DNA of 64,000 nt from Cyanomargarita calcarea GSE-NOS-MK-12-04C. Lineage in GTDB: Bacteria > Cyanobacteriota > Cyanobacteriia > Cyanobacteriales > Nostocaceae. Location of the stretch: contig JAHHGZ010000032.1 of the NCBI GenBank assembly GCA_019359595.1, positions 1-64,000 of the forward strand, in the 5' to 3' direction. Positions 48,179-57,183 of this stretch are shown here, piece after piece (position 1 is the stretch's first letter; each line of letters opens with the position of its first letter). Position numbers and translations under genes: made by a program. The notes beneath the pieces are model-generated. The model was not told the origin of the DNA. It worked only from the letters and a program-made list of their open reading frames with translations, and did no database searches.

Positions 48179-49447
48179 ACAGTCCCCAACAACAGCAGAA
48201 GGAGTAGTATTAGATATACTAGAAATCAAAGTTACCTCCCCCTTGCCATTAAACACCCAGCCAGTCGCAGGAACAAATTCCACAGCCTTTACTTTAGGGG
48301 GGATTGGGGCAGAAAGATTCGGCTTCCCACCACCCACGATATTCATCACCCGATTATCAGTCCAGACTACATTGCTCGTCAGGGGTTCATCAGGGCTGGG
48401 AGGCAAACCACCACGTCCTGTTACCGTGAATTCACTACCTGTCACACTACCAGCACCACAGCTTCTTGCTGCAATCAAAGTGGAAGATTGGATTACATCT
48501 GTTGATAGAGTGAATAAGGATTGAGTGGGGTCAACATTTGGTTGCTTAATATCGACTTGTCCCTTACCTTGGGTGCTGCTATCTATAAATGCAAGATTGG
48601 TCAATTTTAGAGAACCAGTTGTTATCTGAATATCCCCGGCTTTGCCTATCCCTGTAGGTTGAAGCGAACTAATTATACGAGTAAGTAAAGTTTGATCTTG
48701 TCTACCTTCTAAGGTAATCGCGTCACGGGCATTGATAGTGATGTTACCGCCATTACCTTGTCCCCGTACATTAGTGTTAAGCTCGGATGGCGCTGTTAGT
48801 AAGAGAGAACCAGTTTCAATTTTAATGTTACCGCCATTGCCTATAGCTCCTGGTTCGATAGAACTGTAAATCTGACCTGCTTTAAGGGAAACTGAATCAG
48901 AAGCTTGAACAATTACATTACCCCCATTTCCCTTCCCAGCAGTGTCAGAACGTAATATTGCATTGTCAATCAACGACAGCGAGCCAGCTTTGATATTGAT
49001 ATCACCTCCACGACCCTCACCTCCAGCCTTCATATTGCTAAAAATGCCACTAAATCTATCCTTCGTCCCAGTAATAGTTACTGCTCCAGGAACATCAATG
49101 TTGACACTACCTGCTTCTCCACGTCCTCCAGGTAGTGTTTCAGAATTTCCTCTGATAAAAGCTTGTAGTTGACCGCCTTCTTTGAGGATAAGTGAAGTTG
49201 CTTTAATGTTAATGTCGCCGCCTTTACCTACCCCTCCTGATTCAATGTTGTTGAAAACTATTGCACCGATAAGGGAAACATCACCAGAGGCTTTTATGGA
49301 AATATTCCCGGAATTTCCCAGTCCAAAGGTGTTGGCAGTAATTACTGCACCATCTTTAAGAGTTAGCGAACCTGCTTGGATATCAATGTTGCCAGCATTA
49401 CCAACTCCCCCAGTTCCCACAGTACTAAAAATTGTGATGATGAAGCT
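48173..49447 (-). pseudogene. Truncated TpsA-type filamentous haemagglutinin-like exoprotein
   Basis: The frame holds about eight repeats of the form GNIxIxAGSLxLxxGA..S.T.G.G.GG, typical of the beta-helix of cyanobacterial two-partner-secretion exoproteins, and the common C-terminal block STLIAARSCG..GSEFTVTGRGGLPPSP. The N-terminal TPS secretion domain and signal peptide are missing: reading upstream, the repeat pattern continues only to a TAA at 49450 (first possible start GTG 49420). Full proteins exceed 700-1000 residues; about 425 remain. It can probably not be exported. Confidence 0.75.
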
Positions 49448-49811
49448 TTAATCTAGGCCACGTAGGTGAGCTACCTACGCTTATGCGTACCGATGGAACT
49501 TCCACAAGCGTGCTTATAGCGCCTTCGTTCTGGTAGCCGCGACAAGATAGCCTAAGGTCTTATTAAGCGCATCTTTAGATAGAATTGGTGACAGTAATTT
49601 TACTTATGAATTAATACTTACCATATATTCTTAAACAATTAGACTTTTTATTTGAAAAAACAAAAAATCTATCTTTCGGTAGAGGAAAATTGTCTGTGTG
49701 GGGAATGGAAATTATGAATATATTAAGCCATAACAATTGAAATCGCGGCTGCAAGTCCTTTTCTCTGCTCGATATACTAAATGTATCGACACTCCTTTGA
49801 GGAATCTGCTC
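49448..49811. other. Intergenic junction DNA
   Basis: Unrelated to the TpsA repeats. It contains GTAGGTGAGCTACCTAC (49469-49485), an interrupted palindrome, just past the truncation point. It may be the scar of the event that removed the TpsA N-terminus. The remainder is A/T-rich. Confidence 0.4.
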
Positions 49812-50492
49812 ATGACAACTTCTGTAGGACGCATCCCGCATTTAGAAAGTGGAGACAGACTTACTCGTCACGAATTTGAGCGTCGGTATACTGCCATGCC
49901 CCATATTAAGAAAGCAGAACTGATTGAAGGAGTGGTTTACATGGCATCTCCATTACGTTTTAACAGTCATGGAAAACCTCATGGTAATCTTATTGGCTGG
50001 TTGTGGACTTATAAAATTGCTACTTCTGGTGTTGAGTTGGGGGACAATCCAACAGTACTTTTGGATTTAGACAATGAACTACAGCCTGATGTTGTAATGT
50101 TAATCGATGAAGATTTGGGTGGACAAGCACGTATTAATGATGATGACTATATTGAAGGCTCACCAGAGTTAATTGCCGAAGTTGCAGCTAGTAGTGCTGC
50201 CAATGATTTATATGATAAAAAGAAAGCTTATCGTCGTAATGGTGTTAAAGAATATATTGTTTGGCAAACTTTAGAAAATAAACTTGATTGGTTCTATTTA
50301 CAAAATGGAGAATATCTGCTGTTGGAACCAGATGGGGATGGTGTAATAAAAAGTCGTGTTTTTCCCGGTTTATGGTTGGATATACAAGCTTTATATACAG
50401 GAAAAATGGCGAAAGTTTTAGCTGTACTTCAACAAGGTTTGAATAGTCAAGAACATACAGAATTTATATATAAATTAGCACATTCAATATAG
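49812..50492 (+). CDS. Uma2 family endonuclease-like protein (DUF820)
   Basis: A 226-residue protein of the Uma2/DUF820 family, very common in cyanobacteria, with a PD-(D/E)XK fold. Conserved points: LQPDVVMLI (catalytic Asp), SPELIAEVAASS (Glu) and DKKKAYRRNGVKEYIVW. The frame opens at 49737, but ATG 49812 has GAGGAA seven bases upstream. The biological role of Uma2 is not settled. Next to it is a broken antitoxin gene. Confidence 0.88.
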   Translation: MTTSVGRIPHLESGDRLTRHEFERRYTAMPHIKKAELIEGVVYMASPLRFNSHGKPHGNLIGWLWTYKIATSGVELGDNPTVLLDLDNELQPDVVMLIDEDLGGQARINDDDYIEGSPELIAEVAASSAANDLYDKKKAYRRNGVKEYIVWQTLENKLDWFYLQNGEYLLLEPDGDGVIKSRVFPGLWLDIQALYTGKMAKVLAVLQQGLNSQEHTEFIYKLAHSI

Positions 50493-50670
50493 CAACAAAT
50501 TACCCTCGAAATGCCATCGTAAAACTTACCTGATTTAGTTGAAGCAGCACTCAACGGCGAAGAAATTATGATGACTCCAGTATCGCCGGTAAAAGGCCGC
50601 GGCCAACCTGGAAGTGCAAAAGAGTTACCATTGCAGATGATTTTGATCCGAGGATACCCATACTTTTCTT
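50493..50670 (+). pseudogene. Broken Phd/YefM-like antitoxin gene
   Basis: Codons read QQITLEMPS, an in-frame TAA, then LPDLVEAALNGEEIMMT and GQPGSAKE; shifting frame after that gives IADDFDPRIP. In intact cyanobacterial Phd-type antitoxins these blocks follow each other in one frame (LPxLVEAALxGEEI.IT ... GSAKG ... ADDFDxPL). So there is one nonsense and one frameshift mutation, and no start codon. No toxin gene remains. Confidence 0.65.
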
Positions 50671-50823
50671 TGGTATGTGACAGACAATTTAAGACTTAGT
50701 GCCACGGTCCTGACTTTCGGCGATCGCAGTAATAAATATTCCTTGTCTCTACCAAATAGATGAGTCACAGCAACCAGAAAAACTTAATATTATCTTAAGC
50801 AGTGCTATTTATTCGGTAGGGTC
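50671..50823 (+). promoter_or_regulatory. Upstream region of rca
   Basis: Non-coding, with one HIP1-like CGATCGC and A/T-rich DNA directly before the rca start. No operator recognised. Confidence 0.4.
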
Positions 50824-52050
50824 ATGGGTTATTATATCGCTCCGCGTTTTCTCGATAAACTTGCAGTTCACATCACCAAAAACTTTTTAAATATTCCTGG
50901 CATCCGAGTCCCGTTGATTTTGGGTATTCACGGACGCAAAGGTGAGGGAAAATCTTTTCAGTGTGAGTTAGTCTTCGAGAAAATGGGTATCGAAGTCACG
51001 CTGATTTCTGGTGGTGAATTAGAAAGCCCAGATGCAGGAGACCCAGCCCGTTTGATTCGCCTGCGCTATCGGGAAACAGCAGAATTAATCAAAGTACGCG
51101 GTAAAATGTGCGTGCTGATGATTAACGATTTAGATGCAGGTGCGGGACGTTTTGATGAAGGAACTCAATATACTGTAAATACGCAGTTGGTAAATGCCAC
51201 ACTGATGAATATTGCTGATAATCCCACCGATGTTCAGTTACCCGGAAGCTACGACTCTAGCCCTTTGTGTCGGGTACCGATTATTGTCACAGGCAATGAT
51301 TTTACTACCCTCTATGCACCATTAATTCGGGATGGGCGGATGGATAAATTTTACTGGGAACCCGACCGCGATGACAAGGTGGGGATTGTTGAAGGGATTT
51401 TTGAACCAGATGGACTCTCACGTCACCAAGTTGAACAATTCGTTGATACCTTCCCCAATCAGTCTATCGACTTTTATAGCGCATTGCGATCGCGCATTTA
51501 TGACGAACAAATCCGCTTGCTCATCCACCAAGTCGGTTTTGAGCGCATCTCCTCCCGTGTGGTCAATAGTGCCGAGAAACCACCAGAATTTAGAAACCCT
51601 GATTTCAGCTTGTCTCACTTAATCGAGATGGGTAATTTCATGGTTGGCGAACAAAAACGGGTGGAAAATTCTCAGTTGGTTGATGAATATAATCGCTTGA
51701 ATCGGGGGAGAAATTCTCAACCTACGCCTACTCCCACTCCTATAATACCAATTACTCAGCCGTCAAGCAATGGATTCCACACGCATCTCACATTAGAAAC
51801 TCAAGAACAGGTTCGTCAAATTCTGTCTCAGGGTTATAAAATCGGCATTGAGCATGTAGATGAACGCCGTTTCCGGATGGGTTCTTGGCAAAGTTGCTCT
51901 GTTGGCGAGATTAACGCCGAGTCCGATGCAATATCAACCGTAGAATCTTGTTTAGCTGAATATGCTGGGGAGTATGTGCGTTTAGTGTCGATTGAGCCGA
52001 AAGGGAAAAAACGGGTGATGGAAACGATTATTCAACGTCCGAATGGGTAG
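50824..52050 (+). CDS. rca: RuBisCO activase with small-subunit-like (SSUL) domain
   Basis: A 408-residue AAA+ protein that removes inhibitory sugar phosphates from RuBisCO. P-loop GRKGEGKS (37-44), Walker B VLMINDLD (97-104), sensor VTGNDF near 160 and the activase core to about 290. After a Pro/Thr-rich linker (about 298-318) comes a RbcS-like SSUL domain (about 322-405; EQVRQILSQGYKIGIEH, FRMGSWQSC and VRLVSIEP), which in cyanobacteria docks the activase on RuBisCO and recruits it to carboxysomes. It lies 3.7 kb downstream of rbcS on the same strand. Confidence 0.95.
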   Translation: MGYYIAPRFLDKLAVHITKNFLNIPGIRVPLILGIHGRKGEGKSFQCELVFEKMGIEVTLISGGELESPDAGDPARLIRLRYRETAELIKVRGKMCVLMINDLDAGAGRFDEGTQYTVNTQLVNATLMNIADNPTDVQLPGSYDSSPLCRVPIIVTGNDFTTLYAPLIRDGRMDKFYWEPDRDDKVGIVEGIFEPDGLSRHQVEQFVDTFPNQSIDFYSALRSRIYDEQIRLLIHQVGFERISSRVVNSAEKPPEFRNPDFSLSHLIEMGNFMVGEQKRVENSQLVDEYNRLNRGRNSQPTPTPTPIIPITQPSSNGFHTHLTLETQEQVRQILSQGYKIGIEHVDERRFRMGSWQSCSVGEINAESDAISTVESCLAEYAGEYVRLVSIEPKGKKRVMETIIQRPNG

Positions 52051-52273
52051 GCTTATATCTTGCATATGCAACGTTTCAACTGCCTAACGACTACAAACAT
52101 ATGGAAGAAACACATTTTTGGAAGCTTTACTAGATGAGGGTTTGAAAATGTGTATGTTCAGAGTAAGTATGATTTTCATTGGGGAGTGCGATCGCACTCC
52201 CCAAGAGCGCACGGGAATGCAGTCGATAATTTGGTAAATACTTGGTTGTTTTTTATTCGACGATATCAAGAAA
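52051..52273. other. Intergenic with HIP1-centred palindrome
   Basis: Contains a perfect 26-bp palindrome at 52179-52204 (TTGGGGAGTGCGA and its inverse) whose centre is the HIP1 core GCGATCGC. No gene is supported. Confidence 0.7.
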
Positions 52274-52453
52274 GTGCAAGATGTAAATTTATCAGTCAGT
52301 TTGGATGGAAAATCCCAACTTCCTACCTCAATTAATTTGACCCAAGAGATTTCCCTCGAAGGAGCCGAACCTGCATTGTCTGAGCAAAATTATTCGCAGT
52401 TAGTAGAAGAGATTCGCGGCATCGTCGCTGATAAGCTATATGCCTCCGCCTGA
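52274..52453 (+). CDS. Small ORF or gene tail, unknown
   Basis: 59 codons from GTG 52274 with coding-like composition (VQDVNLSVSLDGKS, LTQEISLEGAEP, LVEEIRGIVADKLYA). The frame is open upstream to 52238. No ribosome site and no recognised family. It could be the 3' remnant of a longer gene. Confidence 0.35.
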   Translation: MQDVNLSVSLDGKSQLPTSINLTQEISLEGAEPALSEQNYSQLVEEIRGIVADKLYASA

Positions 52454-52830
52454 CAGAAAACTCTTCTTAAAAATCGTAACATTAAATACATACATTCTTA
52501 TAAACCACAGATACCATTAGATAAATATAGGTGAGTCTCAGGACTGTTTCTCTATGCATCTCTGTGGTTATTTATACTGTAGCATTAAGTCGCTATTTGT
52601 ACATTCATTCTCGGAAATAAATTTTAGTAGAGTAGTCTGTCAATGCAAGTTTACGCTCTTGTCAGCATCCAAGAGGGCAATTTTGGGTTAGTCGAGCCGG
52701 AGGGACAGTTTACAACGGTTGGGGAAAATTGACTACTCAGATTTTCCGGAATAATCCGTCGCAAGGATGAAGCCGTACTTGACAAGTGTCAGCGATTATG
52801 CTTAAAACGCTAAATGCAAAGGAGTTTGCT
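52454..52830. other. Intergenic
   Basis: No gene supported; a 29-codon frame from ATG 52643 is too short to judge. It holds the likely promoter of the gene at 52831. Confidence 0.4.
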
Positions 52831-53088
52831 ATGCGACAAATGTGCTGGATATCTAGTTTTGGCAACAGTGGGGAGAAAATTTTGCATTTGCAAACCAGCC
52901 CCAACGATCCTTGGCGTCCTTACACAGCTTTTCCACAATTTGCAGTCCCCGACTATAAGATACCAGGAGGTTCTAAAGGCTGGGCAACTTACCAAAAACT
53001 GTTGAAAGCCGGCTGGACATTGATACCCAGCGCACGCGCAAACGAGTTTAGCAACAGTTTTGCGGAAGTTAAGAATTATGAGAGTTAG
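52831..53088 (+). CDS. Small conserved-type hypothetical protein
   Basis: 85 residues from ATG 52831, which has AAGGAG seven bases upstream; the frame also extends to a GTG at 52786. It is Trp/Pro/Gly-rich and soluble (SPNDPWRPYTAFPQFAVPD, then GGSKGWATYQKLLKAGW). The final YQKLLKAGWTLIPS looks like a small helical module. No family name can be given. Strong ribosome site and composition support a real gene. Confidence 0.6.
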   Translation: MRQMCWISSFGNSGEKILHLQTSPNDPWRPYTAFPQFAVPDYKIPGGSKGWATYQKLLKAGWTLIPSARANEFSNSFAEVKNYES

Positions 53089-53200
53089 GAGTTATATCAA
53101 GTTCGGTTGATTGCTCAGTATTTTGGAGGAACCCCACCGCCGTAAAGCTATGCAATATTCCCTCTTAGCGTATGCGCTAAGAGGGATAAAGGGGTGGGCT
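53089..53200. repeat. Dispersed repeat fragment and hairpin
   Basis: ATATCAAGTTCGGT (53094-53107) is the inverse of the tail motif found at 322-335 and 3719-3732. It is followed by CCCTCTTAGCGTATGCGCTA with AGAGGG (53160-53185), a 12-bp hairpin. Confidence 0.55.
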
Positions 53201-53334
53201 TGGTGAGACTGTGGGAAGTAAAAGTGATTATCTGGGTTTTATATCCCATTTCTCCATTAAAATGGACTTGATTCAGCCCACGCAGACAAGCTGAAAAATA
53301 AAGGTAATTAAAAGCTAGATTAAATCTTAACTTT

Positions 53335-55137
53335 TCAAAACCCTCTAGGCGCACCTTCCCCACGGATATCAGCCGCACCTTCTAAACCTCCATCAGGTGT
53401 GACAACGATTGCGTTACCATTACCCCAAGGTGCATTTTCCTTGACATTTTGTCCGCGACGGCCTAATTCTTGGAGAGTGAGTGGATCTAAACCAAAGGGT
53501 TCCGTTCGCAACTCATCAGGACGCCACTGATGATGTATGCGTGGTGCTGAAACGGCTGCACCTGCATCCATATTATATTCGAGTACATTTAGGATAACTT
53601 GCACTAGTTGGGTTATAATAGTGCTACCTCCAGGTGTACCGGCAATCATCCGAAGGCGGTTGTTTTCTGTGACAATGGTAGGAGTCATGCTGGAGAGAGG
53701 AGTTTTGCGGGGTGCAATGGCATTTGCATCACCACCCACTACCCCAAATGCATTGGCTACTCCTGGTGCTGCGGCAAAATCATCCATCTCGTTATTGAAG
53801 ACAATACCAGTTTTTGGGGTTACCACACCAGCACCAAAGCCGAGGTTGATGGTAAAAGTTAGGCTAACAGCGTTGCGTTGACCATCGACAACGCTGATAT
53901 GACTGGTTTCTGGGGATTCGTGAGAGGGGGAATTCAAAGCCCCAACTTTTGCCCTGAGTCGCTCTGGGGTGGGGGTGGGTTTCCAAGATATAAACCGTTG
54001 TAGCATCTTCTTATCAGCCGGCTTTACCTCAGTTGAGGGTTTGGCCCTATCCATTATAATTTCTGCACGCCGAGTTTTGGCATACCCTGGACTGATAAGC
54101 TGTTGTACGGGTACCTTCACAAAATCAGGATCGCCTAAATATTCTGATCTATCCGCGTAGGCAATCTTCATCGCTTCTGCCATCAAATGTAAAGCATCTG
54201 GGTGATGCCATCCCAAAGATTTCAAATCAGTGTCGCCGATGATATTTAAAATTTGTAATAGATGCACCCCTCCGGATGAAGGTGGTGGCATAGAGCAAAC
54301 TCTTGAAGAGCGGAAATTGCCACAAACTGGGGTGCGCCAAATTGGTTTATAAGACTTTAAATCTTGTAGAGTAATTAAACCACCATTTTTTGCCATGTCA
54401 TTAGCAATCAAACGGGCAATATTTCCGGTATAAAAACTTTGAGGGTTTTTGGCAACTTCCGTTAAAGTCTGTGCCAAGTCACGCTGTACCAACCTTTCCC
54501 CCGGCTGATAAAATTCACCATTTCTAGTAAAAATCACTCGCGCTGCCGGATTATTCAGAATACTTTGCTTGCGTCCTTGATATGCAGACATCGAACGCGG
54601 AGTTACTACACGACTGACGATAAATCCATCTTGAGCAAGTGCGATCGCGGGTTTAATTGCCTCTTTCCAGGGTAGCTTACCATATTTTTGATGCACTTCA
54701 TAAAGCCCCGCTACCGTTCCTGGTGTCGCCACAGCTAAATAACCATCAACACTCAGATTTGGACGAACCTTACCGTATTGGTCTAAATACATCTTTCTGG
54801 TAGCTTTTATTGGCGCACGCTCCCGAAAATCTAGAGCTTTGATTTCCCCAGTTTTCCCTTGATGCATCAGCAAAAAGCCACCACCACCAAGTCCCGCCGA
54901 AAAGGGTTCCACCACAGAAATCGCAAAAGTCGTTGCCACAGCAGCATCAACAGCATTGCCACCATGAAGTAACATCTGCAATCCGGCATCGCTTCCTAGA
55001 TGATTGGCCGAAACCACCATCCCTTTTTTCGTGCGTAAGGGCGATACAAAAGCGGCTGATGCAATTTGACTCGAAAAAATTATCCCAAAAGAAAAATAGG
55101 TAACTGCCACCCGAATTCTCTTATTTAAAATCTTCAT
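53335..55137 (-). CDS. ggt: Gamma-glutamyltransferase (periplasmic)
   Basis: Ggt cleaves glutathione and transfers or hydrolyses the gamma-glutamyl group in the periplasm. The 600-residue precursor has a signal peptide (about 10-28) and the large-subunit motifs AVDAAVATTF and GLGGGGFLLM. Self-processing occurs before Thr411 in SPETSHISVVD, the new N-terminal nucleophile of the small subunit. The oxyanion and substrate residues GGVHLLQ, PLSSMTPTIV and GTPGGSTIIT are present. It starts 10 bp after a truncated phytochelatin synthase gene, in the same direction, and may belong to an operon with an osmoprotectant transporter. Confidence 0.94.
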   Translation of the reverse strand: MKILNKRIRVAVTYFSFGIIFSSQIASAAFVSPLRTKKGMVVSANHLGSDAGLQMLLHGGNAVDAAVATTFAISVVEPFSAGLGGGGFLLMHQGKTGEIKALDFRERAPIKATRKMYLDQYGKVRPNLSVDGYLAVATPGTVAGLYEVHQKYGKLPWKEAIKPAIALAQDGFIVSRVVTPRSMSAYQGRKQSILNNPAARVIFTRNGEFYQPGERLVQRDLAQTLTEVAKNPQSFYTGNIARLIANDMAKNGGLITLQDLKSYKPIWRTPVCGNFRSSRVCSMPPPSSGGVHLLQILNIIGDTDLKSLGWHHPDALHLMAEAMKIAYADRSEYLGDPDFVKVPVQQLISPGYAKTRRAEIIMDRAKPSTEVKPADKKMLQRFISWKPTPTPERLRAKVGALNSPSHESPETSHISVVDGQRNAVSLTFTINLGFGAGVVTPKTGIVFNNEMDDFAAAPGVANAFGVVGGDANAIAPRKTPLSSMTPTIVTENNRLRMIAGTPGGSTIITQLVQVILNVLEYNMDAGAAVSAPRIHHQWRPDELRTEPFGLDPLTLQELGRRGQNVKENAPWGNGNAIVVTPDGGLEGAADIRGEGAPRGF

Positions 55138-55147
55138 TACTATACTA

Positions 55148-55561
55148 CTAATTTTTGCTCACAAATACAAACCCGCGTTTCTTCCCCGAATCTGAATCTG
55201 TAGTATTCATTGCCTCTCGGGTTTTTTCATTACTAAAAAAGTTCTCTTGAGTAAATACATTATATGGCTTATACTGTGATACTTCTGGTGCCGTAACACC
55301 CAAACCATTTAGCACCATAATCATACTAGCGACTCCACAGTATGCTTGATTAATTTGAGTGACAAATTGCATACTCAGCGGAAAAAAATCTTCCCTTGAT
55401 TTGCTTCCAATTAGTAATTTCTCTCCTTCATTAGAATTAAAACCAATCAAATTAGGTGAAAGAGGTAGCGTCTGAGCAAAAACACCAGCATTTGCAAAAC
55501 ACACGCCTAAAATCAAAGCCTGAATAAATAATTTTAAACTTTTTAATCTAACCATATTCAT
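55148..55561 (-). pseudogene. Truncated phytochelatin synthase-like protein
   Basis: 137 codons. Residues 1-30 are a signal peptide. Residues 37-112 match the N-terminal half of the phytochelatin synthase/papain-like domain: LIGFNSNEGEKLL, then FVTQINQAYCGVASMIMVLN with the catalytic Cys75, and YKPYNVFTQENFF. The catalytic His and Asp of the family lie in the second half, which is missing; the last 20 residues (DSGKKRGFVFVSKN) are not family-like. Cyanobacterial full-length proteins are about 230-240 residues. Either the gene is broken or it makes a non-catalytic glutathione-binding domain. Confidence 0.7.
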
Positions 55562-55578
55562 CAGAAAGCTCCCTATAA

Positions 55579-56475
55579 CTATAACCCTTTACTCACCCGA
55601 AACTCCCTAACAACATCCTTAATATCTCTTAACTCACCTTCAACCAAATAATTCAACTGCCGCATTTCCGAAGCTGAAATTCTTCCAGAAAGTGGAGAAA
55701 TTGCCTTCCTCAAATCAGGATACTTCTTCAAAGTTTCTTGCCTAACAATCGTTGCTGCTTCATAAGGAGGAAAATACTGCTTATCATCCTTCAACACTAC
55801 CAAACCCAAACGCGCAATTTGTCCATCAGTAGAATTCCCATTTATCATATCCACCTGATGAAGCAACAGCGCTCGATATATCAAACCCAAATCCATCAAC
55901 CTGGGAGACTGGGCAAACCTCAAGCCATAACTTTTCGCCAAACCAGGAAATCCATCTTCTCTTTCCACGAATTCATAACCAAAACCCCCCCGCCACTGGG
56001 GTGTATACTGAACAGCATCAGAAAGAGTCTTAATATTATATCGCCTTGCATCCTCACCGCGAACAATCATCGCAAAAGTATTTTCAAAACCCAAAGGTTC
56101 CATCACTTCCAACTTAAACTTATCGGCATAACCATCCCGCAACCTCTGAAAAAGAACCTTAGGGTCGCTAATCACCTTCTGCTTCAAAATAACAGTAAAA
56201 GCGGTTCCCGTATACTCAACATAAGCATCAACCTTCCCCGCAGTAATTGCTTCATGAGTCACCAAAGCACTAGTAAAACGGCGACGCTCAACCTTCAAAT
56301 TCGTCTTAGCTTCAACCTGCTGCGCCAACAACTCACTTAAAATATCTTGTTCGGTAAAACCCTTAGAAGCAACAACAATATCACCACCCCCACCACCATT
56401 TTTGCTGCCACCACAACTAGCAACACCCACCACCAATACAAAACTTAAAACCAAAAAAATCAAAAATCTCTTCAT
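55579..56475 (-). CDS. Osmoprotectant ABC transporter substrate-binding lipoprotein
   Basis: A 298-residue OpuAC-type binding protein for glycine betaine, choline or similar quaternary amines. A signal peptide ends in a lipobox (VVGVASCGG, Cys near 21), so it is a lipoprotein. The mature part begins IVVASKGFTEQDILSELLAQ, typical of OpuBC/OsmF/ProX. It lies downstream of its permease (69 bp) and upstream of the truncated phytochelatin synthase (17 bp). The exact ligand needs structural aromatic-cage residues that cannot be judged by eye. Confidence 0.9.
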   Translation of the reverse strand: MKRFLIFLVLSFVLVVGVASCGGSKNGGGGGDIVVASKGFTEQDILSELLAQQVEAKTNLKVERRRFTSALVTHEAITAGKVDAYVEYTGTAFTVILKQKVISDPKVLFQRLRDGYADKFKLEVMEPLGFENTFAMIVRGEDARRYNIKTLSDAVQYTPQWRGGFGYEFVEREDGFPGLAKSYGLRFAQSPRLMDLGLIYRALLLHQVDMINGNSTDGQIARLGLVVLKDDKQYFPPYEAATIVRQETLKKYPDLRKAISPLSGRISASEMRQLNYLVEGELRDIKDVVREFRVSKGL

Positions 56476-56544
56476 CTCTCTTCCTCGGCGTACTACCGAA
56501 ACGGAAGCCGCTCCTTTGTCTATGGCGTACTTGACGGTTAATTT

Positions 56545-57183
56545 TCAACTCTTAATTTTTAGTTTCCCCTCCAACCAACCAATACCGAAATCAAAAAGCA
56601 AAGCAATTAACGCTGCCGGGACAGCCCCAGCCAACAACAACTGATTATTTACCGCCGAAATACCCCGAAAAATCAACTCACCCAGACCACCAGCCCCAAT
56701 TGCCGCTGCAATCGTCGCCACCCCAATCGCAATCACCGTCGCCACCCGCACCCCCGCCAAAATTACCCCCATCGCCAAAGGAATTTCAACTTGGATTAAC
56801 AATTCTTTATCTGTCATCCCCATCCCGCGTCCAGCTTCTCGAATTGCCGGATCAACATTCGTAATTCCCGTATAAGTATTGCGAATTATCGGTAATAGAG
56901 AATACAAAGTCAAAGCCACAATTGCGGGAACAGCACCAATTCCACCAATTACAGGTACAGGAATAAGTAAACCAAAAAGTGCCAAGCTGGGAATAGTTTG
57001 GAGAATATTCGCAATACCAAGGATAGGTTGGCGGAGATTTTTTTGGCGGGTGATTAATATACCTAAAGGAATGCCGACGATTGTGGCAATACCAATAGAA
57101 ATACTTACTAACACCAAATGTTCTAGCGTGCGAGCAAAAATTTCTGAGGCATATTTGATGAGAAAAAAATCCTTGATATTCAT
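56545..57183 (-). CDS. Osmoprotectant ABC transporter permease
   Basis: A 212-residue inner-membrane permease of the OpuBB/YehW type with about five to six helices. The ABC binding loop (EAGRGMGMTDKELLIQVEIP) is near residue 125-145. The frame opens at 57204, but ATG 57183 overlaps the ATPase stop in the ATGA pattern, which means translational coupling. It forms a transporter with the ATPase upstream and the lipoprotein downstream. Confidence 0.92.
   Translation of the reverse strand: MNIKDFFLIKYASEIFARTLEHLVLVSISIGIATIVGIPLGILITRQKNLRQPILGIANILQTIPSLALFGLLIPVPVIGGIGAVPAIVALTLYSLLPIIRNTYTGITNVDPAIREAGRGMGMTDKELLIQVEIPLAMGVILAGVRVATVIAIGVATIAAAIGAGGLGELIFRGISAVNNQLLLAGAVPAALIALLFDFGIGWLEGKLKIKS

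Noticed and set aside
53148-53378. 76-codon minus-strand frame past the ggt stop
   Set aside because: It overlaps the end of ggt in another frame and a hairpin repeat; no sign of coding selection.
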